Part shown: positions 41,561-56,577 of the stretch, piece by piece
How the letters are laid out: each line of letters opens with the position of its first letter
Position numbering within the stretch: the stretch's first letter is position 1
Assembly (NCBI RefSeq): GCF_019399895.1
Contig: NC_091875.1
Coordinates: forward strand, 5,766,001-5,830,000
Origin: Cardiocondyla obscurior
Lineage: Eukaryota; Arthropoda; Insecta; Hymenoptera; Formicidae
Direction: 5' to 3'
Length of the DNA stretch: 64,000 nt
Made by a program: the position numbers and the translations under genes
Notes under the pieces: generated by a model
Seen by the model: the letters and a program-made list of their open reading frames with translations, nothing else
The model's database searches: none
Told to the model about the DNA's origin: nothing

Positions 41561-41604
41561 AGGAAGGAAGAGAGAGAGATAGATATATGTATATGTATAT
41601 ATAC
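41561..41604. repeat. (AG)n then (TATG)n microsatellite
   Basis: GGAAGGAAGAGAGAG steps run into GATATATGTATATG units. Confidence 0.88.
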
Positions 41605-44600
41605 GGCGGGAATTGATACCACTGGGACACGAATGAGAACATGTTCCGCCTTGCGACGATATACCGAATTACCTCCGCCCTAAATTGTGCTTGCGGTATT
41701 ATCATCGCGCACGCCGAATTATCATGCTACTAAATCATGTTAAAGTTGTTGACAACAGAAATAATTAGCACGTATTTATTTGCACGTTTTTAGAATCGAA
41801 ACCAAATTTTACAAGTTTTTACGAAAGCAATATATACATTTTTTTGCTTTTTTCTTTTTTTAACGCCCGTTGAAACGTGATTTCGAAGAAATTTCACCTC
41901 GTATTTAAAACTATAATTGCCGTTCTACAAAATAAACCTGAAATAAATGATTTTGCTCCTCATTTTGTCACTTAGAACGTTATTAGGAACGTAATACTTC
42001 GAGCGTGTGATTTTCTAATGAGACCGTAACTAACCGCATTAGAATGTCATAGAGGCAGACGGGGAATCCTTGGGGAATGTCCTGGCTGAACGACGTCACG
42101 TTGAGTACGCCTCTCGGCGTTATCGTCGACCAGCGTTTCTCCACACGAGCCGGCGATTATTTTTGACAAACGAGCGAGAAAGCGCGGCCATCTCCGTTAA
42201 TGATACGCGTGTGCATCGAGAATAAACCAACAAGATAAAAAAAAAAAAAATTTTTTTTGTTAAATACGGACTATTTCGAGCGACTAGGTCAACCCACGTA
42301 AAGCCATATAATTTTCATAATGAACGCCCACCCATCAAAAAGATCTCAATTAATTCCTGCGAGATGCATTAGGAGAATTAAGCGCCATTATATATCGAAT
42401 GACGCGCTACATTTTATTAATATCCATTATAATATTTACGTTATTAAAATTGCCCACGTCGCCCCGCGGCTTCTTTTCACTGATTACTTGCGCGAGCGTA
42501 AACGTGTATCGCCCGTGAGCTTTCAGCATAGTACTCGGCTGCGTTATCAAGTCAGTCGACAAGTGCACAATTGCGTCGCTCGATTTGCCACGAATGCATT
42601 CCGAGTGTTAGCGGGGAGTGGCGCGTGCGATGTCGACGTAGTTCTTTCCGGGCCGGTTGACACGACGGCATCGCACTTGCCGGGGGAGAGGTAGGAGGAC
42701 ACGGCCACGTTCGAGAGATATGCAGTCGTGAACTTTTCATCGGCGACGACATCGTGCAAAATTTCTTGAAAGTATCGATCATAGTCACCGGAGGGAATAA
42801 ATGACCGCGCTATATAACGTTCCGCTAGTGTGGCCGTTTATTTTAGATAGCTAGCTAGTCGTTTACGGTAATGGATCGACCCACGCCCCGTTTTAATCCA
42901 CGATGAAGCTGCTCGGTGATCGATCAATTATCCTAGAGCGAAGGAGGTTTGACTATCGATCGATTAAGGACCGTATCAACGTCACGTCTCCGCGCCGGAG
43001 AGATGCGCGTTCCCCTGAGCTCGACAATCTCGCTTCGGAAAGTGCATAATGACTTTAACAGCCCCCCTTCACTTTCAGACGTTCGCTAAAAAACACGAAG
43101 CGATCCGCTAATAGAATAAGTTGGTCGACAAATTTATTTATTTCGATTAAAACAAATATTACGGAACAACATGTATCTATTCTTGATTTGCGAGTAATAA
43201 AGTAATAAAGAGAGAGAAGAAAAAAAAAAGACAATTTAATCTGTAACTATAAAGAAGTCTCCACGATCATTATTATGTCACGGCGCAATCTTCAATAATA
43301 AGGCTACGAAAATAATTTAGAAAGCATCGCGGAGTAAAGTCGCTCCGCGACCTCGCCACGCTAACGAGCCACTGCGATTTTTAAATTTGCGGAGAGAGAT
43401 GTTTCCATTCCGGGCACGTCAGTCACGAAGCTAGTTTCTGGTCGAGGCGGGAAACGTCGTTCCCGTCTCCCGGTCACGACATACGCGAGCGAATCCCTTC
43501 GACTGTCTGAGCACGCACGCGACGTATAATCGGGATACGTGCACGGGCCCGATGACGGACCTGCAGCAGCCAGCAAGAGCTGCTGCGGTTACGAACGGAA
43601 GGAATTCGCGCCCGCGAAACGGAGGAACAAAAGTACAAAGCCACGTGCCGGGAATGAAAGGAGCGGAAGTGCACCGCTACGCGAGGTCCGAGAGCAAAGT
43701 CGTAATTCGAGTGTCGCGCCGAGGGATTCCCTTTATTCCCCCCGATTATCTTTAGCCGGCGCCGCTCATTGTATCGGTTGCATACAGCCGTCGCGTTAAT
43801 AACCGTCTCGCATTCTGCCATTGTTTCCAAGCGGTGTTAACGACATAATCGCGACTGACAATTCGACTCGCCGGATAGTCGATTAAGTTCCTAAGTCACA
43901 TACGGCTGTTCCATGGAAATCAATTAGAGATTTGTTCGACGACAGTAATTAAAAAAATTTTAACTCACGATTCGAATAATGAAACAATATATTATATTGC
44001 GTAAATTATTAGAATTAAATTATTAAAATAATTTTTTTTCTTTTTACGTAAATGGAGCAAAATATGAAGTCTATCATTAAACAAATGGTCATTTTAAAAA
44101 TTGAACGACACGCTTTTGTTTGAATGTGAAAAAATAATTTGGTGGACATTGATAAGTCTGTGGATTTAGAAAAAGGTGGTAATAATTTTAGGACGGTCGT
44201 GCGTAAGAAGCTCGGTAGGGTTTTCTAGTTTTATCCGGCGTGTTTCGGATTTAGGCAATCCGAAAGAGAGAGGCACTGAATCTCAATCACAGTGATTTCT
44301 TCGGGCAAAGTTTTCCGGGGAACGCGATGCTTGTTGCAGGGCAACAGGTATTTAAATTAGTTCGCTGCCTCTCAACGAGACGAACGACAACGACGTTCGC
44401 GAGCAAATGGAGGAAAAGTAAAGAAGGACTCGAGAAACGAAGAGGACGCTCCTCTCGATTGGCAATCGATACGTACGTGACCGGCTTTCAAAGAGACGCG
44501 ACACGAAACACAACGTTCTATCCGCCATTCGCTGGCTACCATATCGTATTCCAGGCAGATCGCGTTGATTCGGTCAAACTGTAGAGACGTGCCGCGGAAC

Positions 44601-45690
44601 AAACTCACGAATTCGTCCATTCGTAATTATATTTGCCGGTCCGGATAATTGAAATAAAATATTGCACTCGTTTGATTGAACAGGAACAGCTTATTGAAAG
44701 CGCACTTTTTCTTTTTTCCCTCCCTGTAAAATTATGCTCGCGCCTAAAATGAAAGGAGTTCTAATGGAGCGGACCTTCATGCGAACGGGGAAACTAATAA
44801 AGTTTTAATTGACAAAACCGAGGGCTCGTTATGTTTTCAGACATATTCTATCTAATTTAATTTACCACTATTTTATCCCTATTAGGTGGTTTTGTTGTAT
44901 AATAATTTGCAAAGCAAGTCTATGACTTTCTTCGCGAGGCAAGAAAAAAAATCTCTGCAAAGTCGTTCGCATTACGACGAGCAAACCTGTAAATTTAACA
45001 AGAGCGTTGGAAACTTTAAAGCAGCGTACTAAACATCTTTCGAAAGCAAGGGACTCACAGAACGGTAAACTTTAATTACTGTAGGTTATTAGTCTTCCTC
45101 GTGTATTTGCACGTATATCGAGGAGTAAAGTTTGATGATTTATAGACATGCCAAGTTCCGGGGGGAAGAAAAAAAAAAAAACTTTCCGCCGACAATCGAG
45201 CAAGTGGAGCAACACGCCGAAAATATATATTTGCCCGGAAATGTTGCCATTACAACGAGGAGAAGGAAAAAGAAAGAAAGAAAAAAAAAAAGGGAATGCA
45301 AAATGGTGACAAATCACGAAATCGGAAGAATGGCACACAGCTCTGAAAATGTGTTATTCATGAATTTATACGTCCTTATTCCCTCCACATTTCTCTCCAT
45401 GTATTTTCAGATATTATTTCATCCCTCTTATCTCGCTATTGTGATTTTTCAAGATTCGAGAAGTACAGAATGGATATATTTTCGAAAAGAGATATCGGAC
45501 AGTGACAGCTCGGGGACAATAGATATTCGGTATATAAAATAGTTGGAAAAAAATTTTGCACGCGGTACCACAATAAAACCAACTTCGGTTTCACTGAAAT
45601 ATTCAAAACCTACGTAAGAACGAAATGAGCTTTTGTAATATAAAATCATATACTTTATTACGAATCGTCCTTCGAGAATATTATCTTAAC

Positions 45691-45735
45691 TTTCTTCTCT
45701 CTCTCTCTCTCTCTTTTTCTCTCTCCTCTCCCCCG
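45691..45735. repeat. (CT)n microsatellite
   Basis: About 45 nt of almost pure CT/TTTTC/CCCC pyrimidine on the plus strand. Confidence 0.9.
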
Positions 45736-47009
45736 CCTACACCTCTCTTATTTCAACCGATAGATTTCTCTCGAAGATTTTCTCGACGCAACTTCTTCCT
45801 CCGTTCATCGATTCTACTGTGACCTGAAATTACGGACGATTGACCTGCGTCACGATTGATGGAGATGATTTCACCGTATGCGAAATATATGTTATTTTCG
45901 CGGAACGGCTCGCTCCTCCGCTGACAGCAAGTACCATAAATTAAAATTGGTATTCGCGGAGTGTGGAAATTAAACCATTCCACGATTCGCGATGTACGCT
46001 AGAAAGGCCGGTATTGCATTTGACGAGAGAAATATCGGGAAAAAAAAAAAAAAAAATAATGAAACATTCTTTATTTCCCTCCCGCAGCTCGTGGAATAAA
46101 ATTATTTTTCCTGTATTCGTTTTCGCGCGGAGGATAAATCAAATAAATGTTGTGCTACGTAAATCAACTTTTTCGCACCGATATCCTATTATTATACAAA
46201 CGTTCAATAGATTATCAAGTGCACGATTATGTAATACAATTCTTTTTTTTTATGACGCAGAATAAATACAATATGTATATTTAGAAATTAAAAAAAATAT
46301 TTTACTCCTCGCGATATAAATTCTGAAACTGTTTTACCTCGATGTAGTTTGTACTCTTTATATTGTATAAAGCTGAGCGACAAATTATTTTCCAAATAAC
46401 TCGAAACGCGAGTTTTATTAATGAATATCATAGATATAATGCCGTATTTCGAGTCTCCTTGTAAAATGCAACGGTTGCCAATTACGGAATTAAAAATCTC
46501 CAGCGATTTTTTCGCACAGCTTTGAAACACCGACGACCCTCTTTATTTTTCTGCATATTCAAAATCACAGATTTTTACGATTTTCAGCTATTTGCGAAAT
46601 TTATCCGAAAATTAAAAAAAAAAAAAACGTGCCGTTGCTTACGCGCTATTTCGCTCACTCGGATTAGTCGTCCCGACCTGCGAGACCCAATGGACTATGT
46701 CGGCCGGCCGTAAAAGGAAACTCGCGGGAAAACGAGCCCGTAAAATCTTGCGTGGCAACTTTGAAGCGAGCGTGCATCCATGAATTATAACGGCCCGAGC
46801 GGCGTTAAGGATGTTCGAGAGAGAATCACGACGCTTTTAATGGCCCTTACAACGAGGGCCGATTACACGGCTGTGATTAAACAGTGAAATGGCCAGATAA
46901 AATATTTACGGAACTAGAGCGGAGTCGGATTTCGCGTGCATAGCCGCGGATAGAGATCGGCGAGTACGTACGAAAACTGCGAAACGCGACACGGGCTATC
47001 TATCTTTCT

Positions 47010-47110
47010 CGGTAGATATTACCGGGCTGTCTATCCGCGCGGCGGAGATGCATTTTTCCACGGCTTTGTGGGCGGCCCCCACAATACGCCGTAGCGGAGT
47101 AAAGCGCTAC
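47010..47110. repeat. Cluster of three hairpins
   Basis: CGGTA..TACCG (47010-47024), TTGTGGG..CCCACAA with a 5-nt loop (47066-47084) and GTAGCG..CGCTAC with an 8-nt loop (47091-47110) lie within 100 nt in GC-rich sequence. Confidence 0.6.
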
Positions 47111-50100
47111 AATAATTCTCCGCCCGACTGCGCGCGGTATGCCTTCTTATCTGCTTTGTAAGATGAATGTATTGGATTTGTCGCGGCATTATCTACGGAC
47201 TGCTGTAAGAATTATGACAGATAATAACGAAGTGGGCCATGATTTCTCGATTAAGATAAACCAGCCAATCCCTTTATCTACCCGAGTAACGGTCTCCCTA
47301 GGTAAAATTGTGTCGCGAGACAGAGCACCTTTTCATTTCCTTGCCGCAATACTCGGGCTTGACGAATTAGAAAACGTCGATAAAAAAATAATTTTATTCG
47401 CATTAAATGATTTAAGTTTAATTTTTAATTATCAAGTCGTGATACGCGACGGAATGAAAGTAAATACTCGATAAATATTTACGAGCTTCTAAAAGCTTTA
47501 ATATATTTTAAAAAACGTTGCTATAGATATAATTACAGTGTAAAAAATTATTAGAGGCATTAATACATCGCGGTCTCTTTTACTTCTGTGTATTTCTCTC
47601 GAACAATTTCTACGCGTAAGCGCCATTTCATCAAAAGGATAGCCACCGTCCATCCTTTTCACTGAAGAACAACGTCGGTCGACATTTTCGAGAAAAGGAA
47701 ATCACCGTCCGCAGAGTATAGAAGCGGAAATCACGTAAACTAGGATTACAAACATTTGCTCAAAGAGTTCGGACTTAGAAAAGTTTCTCTTGTACTTCAA
47801 TTCTAGAACTATTTATTTTTACGAAATAAAAAAAAGTTCGATAATAAGGATATATTTTTGATTAAAAACAAAAACACATGCAGTTATTTAATTTGCTAAT
47901 CGCGATTAAAAACCAGCGTCGGTTTGAAATAAATTCTCGTTATTAATAAACGAGACAATTATTAAATCGGTGCCGTTAATGATGGCGTAAAGTAAAAAGT
48001 TCGTAAAAAATTCAACAATCGAATTCAATAATTGTTCCGCGAGGTGACAAAAGGCAGGTTAAAAATATATTTTCAGCGAACGCATTTCAAGGTGTAATCA
48101 GGCGAACGCGCGTAGAAAATGCGTGCGAGAGAAAATTTAATTATCGTCATTTCGTCGCTTTACGCGTGTCGGTCTCCGGTATTAGCCATTCACTTTTTAT
48201 TATGTATAACGTTCGTCACGTTCGAACGAGCACGTGCACGAGTTTCGCGTTAATTTCTCGCTGATATAACCCCAGGAATATGTTTGATTCCGCAGCTGCG
48301 GAAGCCATAAACGCAAGTTAAAACAAGTTAAAAAATGTCACGATTATTCTCGTACGTAAAATCTTAAATTACAGCAATTTTAATAATAATTATTCCAAGG
48401 TAAGAGATATTAAGTACCCCTGCGCATTTATTTATTCACAAAAAATGAAAATAAAATTTATGTTGAAACTGATATTCGTTTAACGCATAAGAAAAAAAAA
48501 TGTTTTAATAAATTATAAATATACCAAACGTTTTCGCGAAACAGTTAAAGCGCGTTGTTCCTCGGCTGCAACTAAATGACGAAAAAAAGTGTGAAATGTG
48601 CGTATTAAAATGTATTACGTAACGGAAGCTAAACTCAAAATTATTCAAGCAGTGATTAAAAAAATTAAAAAAATAAAAATATGTAAAAATGTTTGGCCGT
48701 CGTAAGCAAAAGCAAAATAAAATGAATAAAAGCAATTTATTTACGCGCGCAACACACGCGATACGTGTGATAATGGGCGATGAACGTTCGTAAACAGATG
48801 ATAAAAATAAATCAGCCGGATTCGATGACCGAATACGATCGCAATAAATATCGTGAATTGCGCGGCGGGCTTTAATCAACGCGGGTAATTAATCCTACAC
48901 GAATTGCAGGCGAGGCACGTCGGCTACATCGGCCGCTATAATTGGGCCAAGAGATCATCGAGCGATTTCTTGCACTTGGCGGCCTTTAGATATCAATCGA
49001 GAAGTTTCTTAATAGCCGAGGTATCCGGCTCGAGATGCTGCACAAGAAACTAACTTATTTACACCCCCGCCGTTATTAAAGTTTCATAAAAAGTTCATCG
49101 GTGTTATCGACCCTCCTCCGCTTTCGTAACAGCCCGACGCTTCTCATCTTCCCTGCCGAGTTGAACAGTCTGAAAGCTTACTCGATATATCGAGGTAAAC
49201 GAGCTTTCGTGCAACGAAATCCATTGAATATAAAATCAAAGTACCTAATATCGAAAAATTTTTGTAACAATGCTCGCGAAAGCTCTAGCTATCATGTTTC
49301 GCGTATCTTAATTTGTACTCGTCAGAAAAGCAGATTTTCTTCGTTTAAAATATCGAATATTATATTGTTCGTTGCAATCTCGACGTTTACTGAAAACGTC
49401 AGAGTGCTTAGATACTTCGAGTGATAATTACATTTTGCTTCTTAATCGTTAATACCACCGTAATGTACATGAATTTATGTTATAATATTTGCATATGAAT
49501 TTTATATTGTCCACGCTCCGTTTACCGTTCTGCAGATTCAGATAGCATTCGAAATGATAATAAAATTTGCTTAATTCAGAAATCTAATTCAGCGTTGCTA
49601 CTCAGCACGGCTCCGAATAATTTCTCCGCGGGATTTCCCTGTACCATACGATTCACAGCTTTTCCCCATTACCCGCCCACGAACGTTTAGTACAAATAAC
49701 GTGTAAAGGTTATTTGTCGAAAGCAAATACACGCTACAGAATTTCTATTACTCTAATTATAACGATAAAGTTAAATATGGCAATCCTCTCGCATAAATAA
49801 AAGGCCTTAATGCACTCGTGTTCAAAAGTAGATTGACGTCATAAATTATAACGTAAGCATTTTTTTTAGGAATCTAAACTTTGACAAAAAAATTCAGCGT
49901 TGCTAGTTTTAATAATAAACCTTTCAAAAAAAAAAAAAAAATTTCTTTTAACAATTCACGATGTTGAGTTTCGCGCGAAAGATCCGCTCGGTTGACCTAT
50001 ACGTTGGGACTCGCCATTGCCGAAGTGGCGAAACGATTTTTAGATTTGTTGCTCGTCGACAAGAGCGATGATTGATGACGAGCATATTCCAACCGCGGCA

Positions 50101-51083
50101 AATCGAACAAGTCCAAAGACTTTTTCCCCGTAAACTTCCAAACTTCGCCCTTGTATCCGCGAGAATAACTTGGGGAGCAATCGGACCGTTTCCTACCGAT
50201 GCGATTTGCAATTCAATGCAAAAAGTAAGATTTTCCCCGACGCACACCGATGCTCGGCCGAGCTCTGGCCGTACCGCCGGCCGGATTTCAGAATTTAACA
50301 CCGATAACTCGCGGCTGAATTAAAACGCCGCATATTAACGAGGGTACGGAACTCGCGAGGCGTTAATGTCGCGACCATAATGTCGGCCGTGTAGAATCGG
50401 ACTTGAAAGGCACCCGAGCGATTCGAAAAGCTCGACCCTTTTATTCGCGAGTCTGCGTCAATTTGCAATTCAAAAGTTCCGAAGAAAAAGGGATAATTAA
50501 CATTTCGTTTCGTGAATGCGAGTCCCGCTGGGAGTCCCAACGTGGACAGCACGTGACGCTAATTTATATAATTATTTCAACAGTCATTCAATCATTTATA
50601 TTAAAAAAAAATATTTATCGATCGGCGCGGAATCAATTATAATTAATGTTAATAAGCAGTGCCCTATAAACTTCCACGCAAAACATTCAATTTAGAACGC
50701 GCGGAAACGCATCGTGTCACTCTGCATAATGACGTTTTCTACATAATTACATAATTTTGCATTCGTATTAACATACAAAACAGCACACCGGCCAACAAGT
50801 TCGTCATTTTCACGAGACGCAAAAGCGCATTGTTATTTCTTCGCAGCGCGAAGCAGAATTTATTTAACGTTATTAAATTAAATGATTGATGACGAGAAAA
50901 TTCGCGATACGGTCGATCGAATCTTTATTCATACCCGACAATTTTTTCCCCTTTGCTCTCTCTCTCTTTCTCTCTTTCTCCGCAATTCATCAAGGCATGA
51001 AGCTATATACGGAAACCGAGCGGGAAGAAAGAACCCTGTTACACAATATTCCATTTTATGAGGCTTTGTATTTTGTTCGGATT

Positions 51084-51105
51084 AAAAAAAAAAAAAAAAA
51101 AAAAA
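51084..51105. repeat. Poly-A run (22)
   Basis: Longest uninterrupted A run in the window, followed by GAAAGAAAAA. Confidence 0.92.
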
Positions 51106-52989
51106 GAAAGAAAAAATGTTTTTTCGCAGAAAGGCCGCGTTTTGCGAGAGCTTAAGTGCTGATATCGGCCATGGGTTAAAATGCATTAGATGATAAAGCG
51201 TTAAGGTGTGACGGGTAAATGTAAAATATAATAACAACCACAGTATTACGGGTAACGGTATGGCATTACGTTATTGCAATATTAAGGGCGTGACGCGTAT
51301 AGGTTCGCTCCATTAGAGCACTTGTAATCCGACAATTTCACAATTTCACGTCGTAATTTCAGGCAGTTACTCGCACGCAAAATGACACGGCAGAATTAAC
51401 AATAATGTTCGCCTTCGGAGTAAAAGCGAGCATTCTCGTATACGAGAGATGGGAATAAAACGCAGTAGTGACCGGCGCCCGTTTTCACGAGCGTGTAAAA
51501 GAATACAAGGGATCGGCGAGAAGGACGTAATTCGCGGTAAACGTTGCGCCTCGTCGCTGGTACGTAGCAAACGTAATGACAAGTAATTACAATAATGAAA
51601 ACGAATGGCCGGTGCACAAGGGTCCGAAATATATAACGACGCTCTAAAATCGTCCCTGACTGATGTCCTACGAAAGTAGGAGGCTGTTAATAATTTTCAA
51701 TCGTGAGTACGCGCCGGACGCGACGTAACCGAATTTTTACACCCCGATTCATCTGAGCGCGGCGCAAAAATCGATGGCTCTATTTGCCGTTTTACTTTTT
51801 TAAAATTAATATAAACGTTGATCGTGCGGCCGGTGTTTCTCTATAAAATAAGAATGGCGCCGGCATTCTTTTAGGTGCGAGAATCCGCGGCGTGAGTGGT
51901 ATGCGGCGTATTCACCGGCTAGAAAATGCAATTTTGGAATAGCAATTGCATACCTAATGCAAAGCCACAAGAGGCTCGCTTGTGTGATTCACAAAGTCGT
52001 CGAAAATTATACCTCTCGAAATCCCGCCCCTCCTTTTTCGGGATGTAAACGCCGGTAATTGTTTCTCACGCGCCATTATGTCTTTAACGTAGCTTTCTGA
52101 GGAACGCGATATGCCCTGTTATTTCCTTCGTACGGAAAGAAGTGCCCCGGGAACGCGGAGTAATACCCCATGAGTAATTACGAGATTTGCATTCCTCCAT
52201 TTGCATGGGGCCAGGAATCGCATCGTCACGCGAAACGAATAAGTGAAAAATAGAATTCGTATGATGTAATCAAGGAGGGACATTACTCTCTTTTGCAGTT
52301 GGCGCTAACGATACGCGTGACAAATATACTACGAAATTAAAATTCCATCCGCTTCCTCGCGCATTTTCCATTTTTCTTTTTTTTTTTTACAACGAATGAC
52401 GATTAGTAAAACGTAAGAGACGTTATAAATAAAAGGAATGGCACCCGAACGAATTATCGCGAATATAAAAGCGACCCCCCGGCTCCATTAAGAAATCCTG
52501 AATTAAAGGTCTGGCAATCGTCCCGAGACACGAACTCTGCACTTCCCCACCCGTTTGTTTTTACGTTCGCCGTCTCTTTCTTCTCCTCAGATTTTAGAGA
52601 GTCTCGTAAAACACGTCGGACGTGCGTGTTCGGTGCTGCCAGCGTCGTTAATGTCGCTCCGATGGCGAGTAAATGCTTTCAATTCCTAGCGATACTTCCC
52701 GCCCGATAAATTCGCACGTTCTCGAGGGGTGATAAGCCGGCACGTAGAGCAACTTTGTCAATCTGTCGACGTCCTTTACGATATTCGCCGAATGAAGATC
52801 TCTCGCCGCGACGAGCACGTCGCGCCCGCGTCCGTCTTATCGTCACCTCGAAAATTATAATGTAAGCGACAAAGGGGAATTAATTCGGTTTAAAGTTCCG
52901 GAAATGAGTCGGCGCGGTGACCCTCGCGATAGCAGCGGCGAGAGCGACGTTTAAATTAGTCCGGCTTCGCGTCTCAAGAGAAAAAGCAT

Positions 52990-53010
52990 AAAAAAAAAAA
53001 AAAAAAAAAA
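52990..53010. repeat. Poly-A run (21)
   Basis: Uninterrupted A run in the intron. Confidence 0.92.
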
Positions 53011-53446
53011 GAGACGGTAATTGAATTGTGCAACTTGATCTCGTATCGTCTAAATAACGAATGACTTTATCGGCTGTTTCAACTTCAATAAACAACCTCG
53101 TTTCTTCGCCGATCCGTGGCGAAAGTTTAATAATGAAAGTTTGAATATTGCACTTCCAAGGAATGAAGATAACGCGAGCGTTACGGAATAAAGGGAAGCA
53201 GCACGTTTTACACATCGCGAGAGCTGCAGCGCCAGCAATATCGAACGCAAGGCGGAGAAATTTCAGAGAGAAGAGAGAAAGAAAGCTTAGGTGGCGGAAC
53301 AATAGAACAATGGATGAAACGTGCTAATTCCGCGAATGTTTCGAGATCACTAATAACGTCTCCAAGCAAAGGCAACAAATTCTGAAGAGAGGAAGTAAAA
53401 AAAAACGTAAAAAACAGTACGTTGAAAAGCAGTGCGCGTTTGAAGT

Positions 53447-53462
53447 TATATATATATATAAA
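53447..53462. repeat. (TA)n microsatellite
   Basis: Short perfect TA repeat. Confidence 0.85.
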
Positions 53463-56400
53463 AATCCGAGAAAAGAAGAAGCAAATGAACGTAACGTTCT
53501 TCCGCGATAATTACTAAAGTAACAAAGTCGTATCCAAGTTAATCTAATTTATAATTTGCTTCCGGATGTAATTTTGTCAAGATGCATTTCTCAAATCATA
53601 TTTTATTTTACGCGTGTAAACCGTCATGCAATTATACAGCGAAGGCAAAGCGCGATTAATAAAGAAGTCCATCGTAGGTGCGAGACGACGCGCCGCGAAA
53701 CGAGCGGAGAAGGGAGGAGGATTTCCGCGTGTACGATTCCGATTCTGCGCCAAGCAATCTCTACAAGACTGTGTCGTAATCGATAACGACATTGTTATTC
53801 CGTCCACGTTTGTTCTTACGAAAAAATAACAATTCCCCGACTCGCGGCAGAGAACGCGGGCGCATCGAAAGGACCGCTCTCTCGGCGAAGAAGAGCGATG
53901 TATCGCGCGAGATCTGCAGTGTATAATACCGGAGCATGTTCGAATACTTCCTACGTGTATCCGATACATCTGCGATCGGTCCCGGCCGCGGATGCACACG
54001 CGTGATTCGTCAGATGATTCATGCGGCTCGTGCGTGAGCGCTTTCCAACAAGCACGGCCCGTTATTTGGCAGACCTTTCCATTGGCAATAGAAAGATAAG
54101 GGGTGTGTGTAAGCCACCTATGACAGACTCCGCCTCGAAATCCAATTTCGAGCTTCGGGTTCTGCCTTCGACTCTATTTTAGCGTGCCATTTTAGAATAG
54201 CGCCTCTAGAGCTTCTCCGGTATGCGCATACTTCCGTCCCAAATTTTTACCGACGTTTCTACGACTCCCCCCCGCTTCTCATCCGCGACTTATGCGCGCT
54301 TCGTATTATTCCGAGTACCGGCTGTCTCGGAATTAATCCGGGGCTTTATTAAGTTCAGATCACTCGCTTCGAAATTTTTCTACGTTTTCTTTTTACTTTT
54401 CCCGGTCGGGGGATTCAAAAATTATCTCGAGTCATATTGCGTCATGAATTTACGCGACGAGTGCTGCTAGTCGTGATATCTCCTAACGTACTTGTCATAA
54501 CTTTCTTTCCGGCAAGGGGATATATTAAAAATAAAAGAATAAAATAAAATAAAATAATGCTAATTGCAGTTCACTTACTGTATTAATTAAAGTTTCAATT
54601 GTATTATTTTTAACTTCGAGAGCAAAAGCAAGAGATCAACGTTTAATGTCGAAAAATCAAGAACAGTCGATTAACCATACTTCACGATTTCAACTATGTG
54701 CACCTGTAAAAGAAGCAGCTGCGGACGATATTCGAACGAAAAATACAGTTGACTTCGCCAATAAATATCTAACATTTTCCAATATGACCCATGCGGTCGG
54801 TGGCGAGAAAGCGATCGGGCAAGGGATAACAGCGAATCGAAGTAATTTCGCGTTGTCTGTTCGGGCGAGCGAGAAAATAATGTTATCGCCGGCCATTGTC
54901 GTTATCATTATTTTCGCTATCCTATGATTGGATTTCGTTATGCAAGAAGAAACAAGAGCGATATTCTAAAGGGAGTTAGCGACGAAGATAGCTTTGAAGA
55001 AATTGAACGCAAGAAAACGGCGAAGTAGAAGACCATAAAACCATATTTTCGCTAAAAAGAAAGATGGGCTCTAAACTGATCGAATCTTAAAACTTTTTTT
55101 TGCCGTCGAGCGATAAGCGAAGTTTCAAAAAGAGAAGCGGATAAAAAATTCCGTGCGTTTTATTTATTCATTTATTATTATTTTTTGTTTTATCGGTTCT
55201 TTCTTTTTCGTCGGAACGAAAAAATTGTATCAGTCGCGCTTCAAATCTTAACGTGATAATTACCGCGTATTAACGACTGTGATTGAGGGCTCGTGAGATA
55301 ATTATATCCGAGGTAATCTGACGCGGCGCACGTGTTCGCGTATTCATTAACAAGCGATTTTGTAAATACTGCGCTTCGTTAATATTCGGCTGCTCATTTT
55401 GCACGTGGGTTTCTTTTCGGGCATAATAACGCGTGTTCGCGACAAAGAGTGCTTTCATGCAGCACGAAGCTCGGTTCTTTTTTCTTTCCCTTGCCTGCGA
55501 TCATCACACGGGCTTAACGTGCCGGATATTCTTTTCAATGTCTCTATCGCGATCTGACATCGCGATCGTCATAAAAGCAGGGACAAATTATGACTTTTTA
55601 AAGGTAGTGATGTCTAACAATTCCCGATAAGAGCGTAAATAAAAGAGGGACCGTTTTAAAGATTATACGTACGGTTTTTCCTCATTTTAGAAAAGTAACT
55701 TTTTAATAAAAAAAAAAAAAAATAAAAAAGCACTTGGTTCGAAAGTGGCTGTAATTTGTGACAAATATTTTTGAAAAATTACTCGGGGACAGTTGCTTCA
55801 GCAACTAACGCCTGTTCGTTTCAATGGTGGCATTGTGTATGAACGAAGCTTAATTCTTCTCGCGTGAAAGTCGCGGTAGGAGCGTGAAAGAGTGCAGCTG
55901 TTTGTCGTGTCACGCTAATGCGCGCGGTAGGTAGAATCAGATAAAAACCAGTTAATTCATCTCGTGTCGCGCTGGTTCGTTACAAGCGTTAAATTACGAG
56001 ATTTACGACGGCGTCGGGTGCATTGATTACGATAAGTTACTTAAATCGACCGATTAAAGTTTCTGTCGACTCGGATTCAGTCCGGCCGAGAATCGCGTAA
56101 TTGTCGAAACAAGCCGTACGATCAGATCAGCACAGCTTTTACACAAAAAAAAGGATATTAAAAAAGCGCCGAGTACACGCGTTTATCCGTACGGAAAATT
56201 TAATGGGAAAAAAAAGAAGGAAAAAAACAAAAAAACCGCCAACTTGTAATTGTTGGTGAAATAAAGATTAAATCGACATGCGAAACAATATTGTAATTAA
56301 AATCTTGCAATTATAGCTTATTATTTGTTACATCTTCCTTTATAAATTAAAGTATGATAAATCACCGATTGAACGTACCTACGCATCTGCCTGGCGCCTC

Positions 56401-56546
56401 TTTAATTTTATGCGTATAATTATTAGACTTACTTTTACGTTGAATTAAGTTGCTTCGTTGTCGCCCGATGCTCCCAAGCCGCCGCCGTCTCCTCCTTTCC
56501 TCTTTCCCCTCAGACTCCGTTATTGCACTTGCTCGAACACACAAGC

Positions 56547-56562
56547 GGCGCACACACACACG
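56547..56562. repeat. (CA)n short microsatellite
   Basis: CGGCGCACACACACACG precedes the GC-rich minisatellite. Confidence 0.8.
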
Positions 56563-56577
56563 CAGCGAGAGACCCCC

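Larger units (their letters stand above)
41610..51080. other. Intronic DNA, nothing coding recognised
   Basis: AT-rich with a CpG-rich patch at 43360-43830. Open frames on both strands there overlap and have no domain resemblance. A poly-A run of 17 lies at 46040-46056 and a hairpin cluster at 47010-47110. Confidence 0.55.
51110..56430. other. Intronic DNA, nothing coding recognised
   Basis: Mixed AT-rich and CpG-rich DNA. It includes a poly-A run of 15 at 55708-55722. Frames at 53302-52880 and 53999-53577 (minus, 140 codons each) have no domain resemblance. Confidence 0.55.
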
